64,000 nucleotides of DNA from Brachypodium distachyon. Its lineage: Eukaryota > Streptophyta > Magnoliopsida > Poales > Poaceae. Below, piece after piece: positions 42,642 through 53,814 of the stretch. Under the pieces are notes generated by a model. It had not been told where the DNA came from and did no database searches. It worked only from the letters and a program-made list of their open reading frames with translations. A program made the position numbers and the translations under genes. Positions within the stretch are counted from its first letter, which is position 1. Each line of letters begins with the position of its first letter. Where the stretch lies: the NCBI RefSeq assembly GCF_000005505.3, contig NC_016132.3, forward strand, positions 52,404,914-52,468,913. The letters run 5' to 3'.

Positions 42642-45600
42642 TTAGTTCTCTGAACCACTCTCAGTGCTTGGACCTTTGTTGCCCCCAGTCACAATGCGGT
42701 GAATGTAAAAGGCTGCCACCGCTCCACTGCAGCATAAATAAAATAATGAACATTGGTTTCTGCTTCAATCTAAAATAGCTTTATCAGGCACACGCACACA
42801 ACCGCTTGTCGAAGCAACATGTACAATACCACTACAATATTCCCTAAACAAAGCAAACCACATAATAGTCGTCTTAATTACTGAAAGAAAAACACCATGA
42901 AATCTAGTACTCTTCCAGTTCACAAGATGCTGATGGCATAGGTCTAGTCATACTTCCAAAACTTCCACTGCCTATATTTTTTTACATTTGGCATTATGAG
43001 TGTTGATTTCTCTCAAAAAGTACTTTCGCAATATAATAATCTCATTAGATGTTAAAAATATAATTTTACAAAAATGATTTGTTGTGTTTTGGAGATCATG
43101 CCAATGTCCAAAACGCAACCGTTTTGAGAACTTGAGCGAGTAGCAAAACTACCAGATATTTAAGTTGGTGGGGGAACAGTACATGGCCAACTACTATTCT
43201 TGACTGCATTTTGTGTCGAATGTTCGAAATCAACTATCTTAAGATAATTGCACTAGTTTCAGTCATTGCAATTAAAGAAACATTAATCACATTTGGGGTT
43301 GATAATGGTGCAAGTCTTGTACTATAACACACATGCAATATACAGGAGGGAAACTCAAGGGAAAAAAAAAGTATCTATGGCCCAGCCTGAAGTAATTATC
43401 AGCTTCTAAATCGTACCTTCAAGTATAACACACTAGAAAATACTCAAAGGTGACAACAACAAAAAGACAGGGTTAGTAAAAAGGGGGAGCGCCGGCTGTC
43501 TATCAGGTGATTGCACCCATCGTTTTGGGGAAAAACCATGGAGTGCAGTAAATGCGAAGTGATCTATCGCAAAGTCACAGGTTGCCAGACAGATCAAATG
43601 CAACTGGTGGAAATATCATTATGCCATGTTGACCACATAAAGCCACAGCAACAAGCTTTTCAAGGAGATTATCTCATGCAAATTAGGGAATAGAGTTACA
43701 GCTAGAAGCCATTTATGCAGTCTTGCAGGTAGATATACGCATGGGCAAGAACATAAACATGCAAGGATCAAGATAGTTTATGACAACAACTGTTTCTGCA
43801 TCCCCACATGTTCCTCTGATGCAAGGATGAAAATATTCCAAGTAAGGAGATTAAGCGTGTACTGACCTGAGAAGGACCACAAAAATATTTGGAAACCACC
43901 CGTACTGCACACACAGCAGTCAAATTAAATTCTGATATTGCTAACATGGGAAAGGTGGAATTATCATAGTAGCAATACCTGGAAGAAAATTGATAATTCC
44001 CTGAGGAAGATGACACTTGCAATAGCTGCATGCCACAAATCAAGTATGTTTAGAAATTTGCAAGTTAAGACAATAATAATAAAACGGTTTTATCAGAGCT
44101 CAATTGACAACTTAATCTTCAGATAATTATTCAATGTGCAATGACAATGAGAATGAGACTCAATATTATTACACAGCCAATGCAAGTGAATGTACAAAAT
44201 CAAAAACACGAATCAAACGAGAAGCACATTGCATCGTCAAGATGAACAGTTAAAAACTTGGATGCTATGTATCTACGGCTTATATTTTGGTGTCTTCTGG
44301 AACTCACTTAAGTCTAAACTCCATGGGAATTCCAAAACAAAAGCCTGAAAATAGCTGATAATAGCTGCTGATAATAGCTGCGTATCATGATTATCATGTC
44401 AGCATTCCGTTTGGTATGTGTGGAAATTCCAAAACAAAAGCCTGAAAATAGCTGCGGATAAAATGGTGGCATTCCATATCCATGCAAAACATTAAGATCA
44501 AGCACAATCACATCTGCAAGCTATAAATAAAAAGACAATATTGCATAAAAAGGACAAATCACTTCATGCAGACTTCTGTCTTTTTTCATAACCTTCAAAT
44601 GTGATCGATTTTAATACGGAAACGGCATATGGCAATAAAATACCACCTCCCATATTTCTTCTGTCGAATTTACACGTATGTCACCTGCATTTCCTTTTCA
44701 AATATATATGTACATGTCATCACTGAACATGAGCTTCCACCAGACAGCAAAACCATCAGTTTTGCTACTAAAAATGAAGAGGAAAAATGCCAACCATGCA
44801 AAAAAAAAACAATTACTCTTTTGCGCGAACCAACGGACTTGGTATTGTTGAAGCACGAACAAGATTGCAGTAATAACAAAACAGTTCTTAAAATTGACTC
44901 GGATAGAACTATTCAAAGTCCAGGTATATCGATAGTTCTCAACAATATCATGCTGGATCCCTGCTGATTTACTTTGCACTAATCTGATTATATTTTATCA
45001 GAAGCTATCGAATTTAGCTACATCACATCAGAAGTCTGATGAAAATATTCTGTTTAGATGGAAGTCTAATCCTTATTTGTAATAACCATACACTTCGTAA
45101 CTGGAAATTCACTGATTTGCTTTCGGCAGAGTTTTGCCGGATCTGATTGTACGCATAAAAACAACATATGCATATCACCTCACTCAATAAATATAAATAA
45201 GCAAAAAAACATGAAACTCCTAAAAAGTAAATATACAAAACAAATAGGTCTGTGGAACAGTAATCTTTTGAACCTAAAGCACAAACCATGTACTTTTTTT
45301 AATGGCATACCAAACCATGTGATTTCTTTTACTTCTCTTTTGTTTCGTTCTGTTTTCTGTTGAGGTCGCGAACATTACAGACATGTCATATAAGGATACA
45401 CATCATATGCATTACAAGGTTCTCCACTTCAATAATTAAAAAAGAAGAAATAAAGTAAAGCAAGGAATATATGGTGAGAGGAAATGAACTAACCAGCTTG
45501 GCCTTTCAACAAAAGACGAGGCTGACGACCGCCTGCTCTTTGCGATCTCAAACTTGAGACACCCAGAGCCAACAGTGCAAACCCAAGAACAAAACCGAAG

Positions 45601-46885
45601 CGTATTGCAGATACACTTCCAGTTAGCATGAAGTTCAGGAAACCTCCAATGGTAAGGAAGGTACCTACATTTAACAATACAGTTCCATGAAATACTGTTT
45701 AACCCTTAGAAAGAAAGGCAGCACCAACAAAACTGCATATACAACTCATGATCTACCAGAGCAATTGCCAAAATGAGTCACATGTTTTGTCAACCTTCAG
45801 CATGGTAATTAATTAGATCACTATCACTAGAAATGCTACAAGCATAATGCATTTACATACCAAACGGAATGCTGACATGATAATCATGATACTCTGATAG
45901 CCCATTCAACTTGCCAAGCCCCTTGATTGTCTCAGTGATGTCCTTGATTGAATCTGGGGAGTTCTGAGCTGCCAGCTTTAGATATTCCTGCCCCTCCTCA
46001 CCAACCTCCGCGGCAATCACAGTCAGGTCCTTCTGTGCTTTATCTGCCTGGATCCTCAGCTTCTCCGCGGCCTCTAACAGCACCTCCCTTGCTCTCTTGG
46101 AGTAGACATCATATGCCTGCGTTGTCAGGGCCTGCATTCGGATGGCCTCGGTCTTGAACTGGTTGAGCATCTCCCTCCACACTTCTTGGGCCTCCTCGGG
46201 CTCTATCTCAGACTTCTCCTTTTCCTTGTCATCACCCAATTCTGAACCCACCTGAATTTAGACAAAACAATTGTAAACTTCGGAAAGATAATTTGAACAT
46301 CGCAGTTCAGGCACGAAATCACGGCATTACCGCAACAAATTGGTCACATCAACTCTACGCACCAACAGAAACACCACTACCATAAGACAAACATCCCCGC
46401 ATTTCACAGAGCACTCGACGCGGCAGAAACTGTAAACGCGCAGCGCACCAAAGACTATTTTCAGCCGTTCATCGCGCACAAAAAACAAAATAAAACATTG
46501 CAAAAGGGCAGGTGAGACGGACTACAGACTAGCAGCAGATCAGATAGGCAGGAACAGAAGAAATACGCTTCAGGAGTCAAACCAAACATCATCGCATGAG
46601 ACAGAAACAAGCGCAAGGATCTCGGAGAGGGGGACTACTCACGGGTTCCTCCCCCGCGAAGGCGAGGACGACGCGGCGAGCACGGGGGGCGTCCCCTCCG
46701 GCGGCGAGACGGGTGCCGGCCGAGAGAGCGCGGAGCGGCGGGGCGTCCAGTCGGCTACGGCGGTCGGGGGAGGAGCGCACGAGCCGCAGGAACGGGGAGG
46801 ATGCGAGGGGGCGGAAAGGCGCGCGGGCGGGCGGGTTGGTGCTCGCGAGTGGGGAGGAGGCCGCATGTAGGAGAGAGGCCGCCAT
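42642..46885 (-). CDS. FAX3: Plastid fatty acid exporter, FAX3-like (Tmemb_14), 6 exons
   Basis: Exons on the - strand are 46885-46643, 46251-45861, 45664-45494, 44025-43979, 43904-43867 and 42726-42642. They join in phase to 324 residues. Residues 1-80 are rich in Ala, Ser, Arg and Pro with almost no acids, as in a chloroplast transit peptide. Residues about 95-190 form an amphipathic coil (EAQEVWREMLNQFKTEAIRM, EKLRIQADKAQKDL) that is the hallmark of FAX3 among FAX proteins. The Tmemb_14 domain follows with hydrophobic segments at about 213-252 (TFLTIGGFLNFMLTGS), 270-284 (IASVIFLRELSIFF) and 286-308. Family role: export of free fatty acids across the plastid inner envelope. Two exons are only 47 and 38 bp. 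Intron 3 contains an inverted copy of the exon 2 end (see findings). Confidence 0.9.
44026..45493 (-). other. Intron 3 of the FAX3-like gene
   Basis: A 1468-bp intron. Besides AT-rich filler it holds the rearranged block at 44329-44454. No MITE with clear ends is seen. Confidence 0.6.
44329..44454. repeat. Rearranged block with 29-bp direct repeats and an inverted exon copy
   Basis: ATTCCAAAACAAAAGCCTGA plus AAATAGCTG occurs at 44329-44357 and again at 44426-44454. Between them lie two short GCTGATAATA units and a 38-nt segment (44382-44419). That segment is the exact reverse complement of 45855-45892, the end of FAX3 exon 2 plus its 5' splice site. Confidence 0.95.
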
Positions 46886-48205
46886 GGGGACGAGGCGCTC
46901 CGCGGCGGCTGCGAACTTCGGGGGAGGCCGGGTGGAGAAGAGGGGAGGCCGGGTGGCGAGGTTGGAGAAGGGGAGCGGAGGCGATACGAGACGTCGGAGG
47001 CGGACGGCACGAAGGAAATGGGAGCAAAACGGAGGAGAGTTTGGTGGGGTTTCTTCGGGGCTTTTGGTTCGGCTCGGACGCGGACGGGCTAAATTTTGTT
47101 TTGTTTCGTTCGGTGGTTCGGGCCGCTGCGGGGATTTTGCTGGGGATTCGTTTCTTTCTTCCTCCTTTTCGGCTTTCGTGAAGTAGAGGATGTTGAAGCC
47201 CCCCGTCCACGCATGAAGAGATCCTCATAAATTTTAGGGGTACAGATATGAAGTATAGGGCTGTTTGGAAGAGCAGTTGTTTATTTTTTTCAAATTTTAC
47301 GTGTACAGATATGAGTAATCAAGAGTCAAGCCACTGCACTCAATTCATGCTCACGAGTCAGGACAGTGAATCTTCGCCAACTGTTGCCACTGCCATCATA
47401 AGAGCAGAAATGAAACCACGCGTCGAAACCATTGCGGCGTCCAATATCAAGCGTTTTCTTTCGTAATCTCAAAACGATCGAAACGGGGGAAACAAAATTA
47501 CTTTTCCGATGAAGATTAGAGCCAATGCTGAGAACTAAAGAGGTTCAACAAAAAAAAGGAGGTTATTTACTCCTTTTCGTGCGAGGAGAGCAGGTGACCA
47601 TCAGTTTTCACACGACACCTGAAAATTAACCCAAGAAAGGGTAACAAATGCCCACGGCCGAGACGCACGAAAACAGATCACAAACATTCGTTGCTTCCGG
47701 CAAGGTAAGAGCCAAAAGGTGCAGGACAGACAAAAGGAGCTCCACAAGGAAGAACGCAGATGCCCGTAGCCTCGTGCTAACTCTCCCATGAAGCAAGGCA
47801 TTGCTTGTTCTACTAAACATATTAATGCGCCAGCACTGAGATGAAGGTCTCAAACAGATACAGTACATTAATTACTATCCGCGTGCCAACTAGGGTAGTA
47901 CTAAACTGAAACCAAGGGCGAGAAAACCGAGTCATTCCAGCTCTCTTGCCTAACACAAAACTATGCAAACTGTTGATCACCTTTTGTACAACAGTTTGCA
48001 AAGCAAATGTTTTTTTTTTGTTGCCTTTTGCACATAGATGAGTCAAAATTTGCTTTCTGATATTAAGACTCGATGGATGGACAACTCCGTGCCATTTAGT
48101 AACATTTGATATGGGCATAATAAGATGTTAAGATAAAATGGTACAGCCACCTAGCATGTGCTTTAAGCACATCAATGTTTGATGTCAGTATGTTTAATGA
48201 GTTGC
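46886..48205. other. Spacer between the FAX3-like gene and the AIMP1-like gene
   Basis: GC-rich next to the FAX3 start (46886-47190), where the promoter and leader of FAX3 must lie, then AT-rich toward the 3' end of the AIMP1-like gene. Open frames in the GC-rich part show no known domain. Confidence 0.5.
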
Positions 48206-51200
48206 TCACTTAACATCCGCATTAGGAACTGAAGATCGACATGGACCAGCCGATGTAATGAACGGTATCCCTCGGAATGTTGCAATGCCATTCTCATCAG
48301 TACGGAGATGCTGGTATAATAAAGAAAAGTTATTTTTTAGCACATGTAATGTATACAATTAAATATGCAATGGCATTCAGGGAGGCATGTCTACATCTTA
48401 TGACAATAGTTCGGTAGCTTGTCCAACTATAACTGGCTGAATTTACTCAGACCATTTTGAACACCACAAGGACAAAAAGAAGATAACATCAAACAAAATG
48501 GGCCATTGATAAATGCATACCGGCGTGATCTTGTCCAGCTGTTTTTTCTTTGGATTTAGAACATCTTCTGGCTTCCCGTCAAACCTACAAGTGAAATATA
48601 ATTTAAATGACAGCAACGAAAACATGGAAAATTGGTAAACATACATGTTTGCAAATGGTGCAGGTCAAATAGTAGTAATCAAATAACTCAATGGGAAAGA
48701 AATTTGAAGTGTCAACCACAATCTTCGTTTCACAAGTACCACAAGCAAACAAACTCCTTGTCCTGTAAGACAACTAACCACAACCACAATGCCAAGCATG
48801 CTAAATTACAGATCATGCTCCAAAATTTCAACAGATAGCACAACACTTGGTTCAACCAAATTGCACTTCCAAATATTATTGTGCAACAACTTACATAACA
48901 AACTCAAAACTTTATACAAAATGGCATGTCAGCTACTTCATAGATATGAATAGACCAGAAGATTGGACATAGTACATGATCCATAGAATTGCACAATACA
49001 CCCTTCATAAATATAAATATATCGCATCTGCAAGACATGATTCTTACCCAGCAAATGAAATGCGTTCACCAAGCTTGGCTCCTTCTGGAGGAATCAAAGG
49101 CTCCACAATTGTATGGTCTTTATTTGAAGCACACAGGACCTGGCAAAAAGTATAATGTAAAAACATGTCAAAACTCAATATGAATAAAAAATTCCAGCAA
49201 ACAAAAGAGTGCTTACAATTTGGAATGAGGGTGGAGAAAAACATCGTAAGGATAGACTAACGCACAATTGTTCTAAGACAAGGGTTTCACATGGCATATT
49301 TTGAAAGTTATTATTCTCTTCAGTGAGGAATTTTTCAGTGACCATTTTAATGTTTCTACCAGTACGAAGTTAGTATACAACACACGGGGTAATGATTTAG
49401 CAGTGGACAACAATGCTTGCCTGAAGCTGGCATTTCACCACAGTAGTATTTGGGAAAAGATGATGAACAGACTAAGGATGGAACAAAACATACCAATCCT
49501 GCAGACATTACATCCCGCAGCTTCCCAGGCTTCACATTTGTGATCAAGACAACGTGCCGATTCTGAAAAAGTAAAGGGCAAATATTTATAAGTTATAACA
49601 GAACACATCATCATGGATAAGAGAGCAAAATGAACAAATCATTTGAGTTCCTTGCTGCAGTAGACTACTTACAACAAGATCATCTGGGTTGAAGAACTTA
49701 GCAAGACCACTAACAACTTGACGCACATTGCCATCTCCCAAATCTATCTCCTCCACCAGAAGACTGCAAAAAATAGCCAGTTGAAATGTCAGATGGAAAA
49801 GTGTCATACAACTAGTGGAACAATTTCAAGTGCTGTTTAATGTGGAAACATAAGGGTACCTGTCAGCTGATGGGTGCTTCCATGCTTTGCGGATAACGCC
49901 AACCTGTATATTCAGGATACTTACACTGCACTCTGAATCCTTTTCTGCACTTTTCTGTGGAGCTGCCTCTGTTGCTTTTCCTGCAGTCTTTTCTTGGGCT
50001 TTCTTTTTATCCCCCGAAGGTTTGTTGTTTTTGGCGGAAGTAGGATTTGCTTGATCCCCAGGAACTTTATTCTGAAAAGAATCAACCAACAGAAACTCAC
50101 CGACTAACGGAGAAGAAAATTTTGTTCACAAACATGAAAATCAACACTGCTCTGCAAAAGCTGTAAATGCCTAAACATTTTGATATTTGCAGTCCGCCTA
50201 GTTTTCTGGTGCATTGCACATATGGCTACATGAATCATAACTAAAATCTACTGCGGATTTATTAGTACAAACTACTCAGGCCAGGCACTGCAGGAAAGAA
50301 TACGAAAATGCTGTGAAATAGTAAATTCCACCCAAATCTTCACAGCACCATGAATCACCAGTGCCTTCTTAAAATACTGGTACGTAAAAGTTCATAACTA
50401 ATGAGGAGCAATATAGATTACATAATAAACTACCTCCACTGCAGCCTTTTTGGAGTCGGCAGTTCCATCTGACTTCTCCGTGATCTTCTGACCTGATAGA
50501 ACTTTCTTGCAACTGGGATCAACATCTCCTTTTTCAGCTTTCTTTGGATGCTGTCAAGTAGAATTAAGAACTAGTAGAGTTACTTTTGTGATTTCAACAT
50601 AACCTTTTTCCCAACCATGTTCTGAAGACAATTGGAAAAACAAAACTGTATATCAGTGTTCTTATCAGTTCTCTGAAGATTAATGTTTCCAGCTCACAAT
50701 AGTATTTGTATCACTTTGATTTCAAAGATGTAAGCGAACATAAATTTAACAGATCAAATTCGAATATGATATTGTAAACACAGTGACAAATGAAATAGAA
50801 AAATAGAAATATTTCCATGTCACCTAATAATTGCCTGTTCAGAGAGTTGACTTCCTGTTGTATATGAAATACAGAGTACTACAAATTAAATAGAAAAGTA
50901 TAAACATTTCCAGATCACCAAAATAATTACTTACAGAAGGTGGATTGAAGACAGATTTGGTCACATTTATCTTTTGCACCGTCGTACCAAAATCAACGGC
51001 ATTCTGCATCAAACAGTAACATGGCATAAATGACTTGAAATATAGCATCCTGTTAATTACAGTGGTATGCAGTATACTCCCTCCGTCCCATATTAAGTGA
51101 CTTTCTATTACATGTATCTAGATGCTTTTTAGGCATAGATACATTCATATTTGGGCAAATTTGAGTCACTTAATATGGGACGGATGGAGTACTTCTTAAG

Positions 51201-53814
51201 AGACTCTCGTCAGCATAAAGCTACAGTTACACTTAGGTATGAAGACAACATGTAGTTACTTATGTAAGAAACTATAGCTGAATAACTACCCAACTAAGCA
51301 AGTGTATACAAGTTAGAATGTAAATCACAAGTTGATTTGAAAAGGTAAAAGTAGCTCCATTAAAGTGAGATGAATAGGCTTTGTTTTTGTTTTGTTTTTT
51401 GCGAAAAGGCTGAATAGGCTTTCGATAGCAGATAAAAGAAATACTTTAAAAACATAGCTAGTCCCAGAAATGAGATAGTACTCGCATATTTCAAACATGT
51501 AAACATTGTAAATCAACTATGTACAAAGATGAACATCTAGATGAATAAGAAAGAAGGAAAACATGGGAATTGTATTTGATTCTGTGTAACAAATGGGACA
51601 ATGAGATGAAGAGAAAGGAAAATTTATAATGATCTGATTCTTTTATTCGAGAAAACATATATGAACAAGCTAAATAAAGAGATAAGCTTAATTAACAAAG
51701 AAACAGAAAGATCAATCTTAAACCTGAATATAGTCCATCCACCGCAATATATGGGGGCATTTCTGCAACTCACTGTCACTAAGATGGCACTGAAACAGGC
51801 AATATAAAATTAGAACTTGGGGAAGTATTTTGCAGATTTAAGAATATTCAAGGATAAAGAAGAAAACATCAAAATAGTAGCCCACAAACCATGTATATTA
51901 GAATTTGATAGTGTGAATTACATTTCAGAGAAACAATGCTTGATTTTAGAATTCCTGCAGTCAACCTTTCAGCTTAATATGACAAAGGTTCTTAGATTGG
52001 CCACAAGAAAATAATATATTTGTCATTCAAATTTACTTCCGAAATATTATTATTCCACAATTTTTTACTAAATAATACTCGTACTACAGAACCTAGTACT
52101 AAAACATATGCAATCGAGTCAAAAAAAATATCTGAAAACTGAAAAGACATCTATTTAGTTGTAAGTTTTAACACAGAGATCACAAAATAATAAAAAATAA
52201 ACATCTGATGGTGGTCGTGTAAATAGGTAAAGTTTCATCATACATACCATGAAAACATGTACAGTGGCAAACACAACAATGTCTGCAACTGATGGTTTAA
52301 ATCCACCGGCCAATAGTACCGACATCTGGGACAAATGTTGGTTTAAGTTACCAAGCAACACATGCTGTTCTCCGTCACTTTGAACAAAATTGCTGGAAAA
52401 TTCAACCCACTTCTTTACCTAAATGAAGAAAAGGAGATCATATGTCGGTAGACAGTAGAATGAGTGTACACTGCACATACATGCAAGTGGAATGAGTGTA
52501 CACTGCACATACGTGCAAACACAATACCTCATCCTGCGATGGGTTCACAATATGTGAGAACAGGCTTGCAATATCACTCTCCTTGATAATTGTACTGGAT
52601 ATGTCGCTCTGTAATACTTATCACAGAAATTAGTAACAGCTCCCAGCAAATACAGCTTGACAAGACTGAGAAAAATATGTTAAAACAAAGTAGTAGCAAA
52701 TTACAACAAATAATACAGTACGTACTACTCATCATTGGTTGTGCACACTGCACTAGACAAGTCGGTCCAGGAGTATCCACAACAACCATCACTATAAGTT
52801 TCTCAATTAGTGATGTAACAAACCATGACCAGGCAGCAGTTAAAGACATGGACAAAACATAACACAAACATTTTGAACAAGAAAATACAGTACTAACAAC
52901 AACTAAGTAAGAGACTATGCATACTTGTTCGAGATCTCTGTACGTACAATCTACTTAGAACTAACTTTTCAGGCTCCATCTTGTGCGACTAAACTACACT
53001 ATCTTCTGGACACTGAACATGTTAGATAGAAGCTCAAAAAATGTGCAGCTTGCTAGAGTACGCTCTTGGCAAATAAAAGAGCCCCTTTCTGGTTCTTGGC
53101 ATAATTAACTCAAATAAGAGAGAAGCGCGACCATAATAACCAGAATGTTCAGTTCCATTCTGAAAGATAACAATTATTTAGCATGAAAATGAATGTTAGA
53201 TTTCTCTCTCTTGCCTATTAAGATGTCTGACTACAAATGTAGTGTTATCACTTTATTTTGCACAACACATATAACTTGCCATTTTTTTAACTTGCTTAAC
53301 ATATCATCTATCTAAATACTAGTACTATATTATTTTTACACAGCAGAATGACCCCAGTAAGAAAAATGGAAAGGTTCGTTGGACGAAATTAACAATTATT
53401 ATTGGGATTCCTAAAAAAATCAAGCAGTTTAACCGTAGGTGACTTAGATGTCTTCACTTTCCCAAGTAAATCGACATACCTGAATTCCCCATCACAGCAT
53501 AGTTACAGCATGAGATTTGTCCCGCGAGACCATTCAAACATACTATTGTCGAACTAAACCATGACCAAATCCCAAGAATATGCATTCAAATATATCAGCA
53601 CGCACCAGTAAGAAAGGAAGGACATGCCCACATAACCAGTAAACAGCAAAAACGGAACGCTATCGCTCCGAGCCTACAAAGCAACAAAAATCGGAACCCA
53701 GAGTTCTAAGATTCAATCGAATGCTGGGGAACCTACCGGATCACGATTTAGGTGCTTGCATAGCGCGTATGACATCGCCTGCTTGCTCTGCGCGAAGTCC
53801 GCCGCCGCCGCCAT
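48206..53814 (-). CDS. AIMP1/Arc1p-like aminoacyl-tRNA synthetase cofactor with EMAPII-type tRNA-binding domain, 12 exons
   Basis: Exons on the - strand are 53814-53737, 52608-52528, 52418-52248, 51789-51724, 51003-50935, 50550-50434, 50071-49860, 49763-49673, 49562-49494, 49139-49048, 48584-48521 and 48310-48206. They join in phase to 404 residues. Residues 1-155 resemble the GST-like helical domain of Arc1p/AIMP1 (SVLLAGGFKPSVADIVVFA). A lysine-rich linker spans about 156-240. The C-terminal tRNA-binding OB fold begins near 243 (SILNIQVGVIRKAWKHPSAD, LLVEEIDLGDG, VVSGLAKFF) and continues with the EMAPII-like extension (GKPEDVLNPKKKQLDKI). Family role: cytosolic tRNA binding and delivery to synthetases, Met-tRNA synthetase in particular. 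Domain order and length match the plant Arc1p homologue type. Borders were chosen by phase and GT-AG rule; all frames close. Confidence 0.9.
51075..51192. repeat. Stowaway MITE in an AIMP1-like intron
   Basis: Arms TACTCCCTCCGTCCCATATT and AATATGGGACGGATGGAGTA, nearly perfect. It lies in the intron between exons 4 and 5. Confidence 0.9.
52459..52519. repeat. 32-bp tandem duplication in an AIMP1-like intron
   Basis: AATGAGTGTACACTGCACAT followed by AC-A/G-TGCAA occurs twice with a period of 32 bp, just upstream (in + coordinates) of exon 2. Confidence 0.85.

Noticed and set aside
46596..47228. Long Arg/Gly-rich frames on both strands over the FAX3 start
   Set aside because: They are shadow frames of the GC-rich first exon and leader of the FAX3-like gene.
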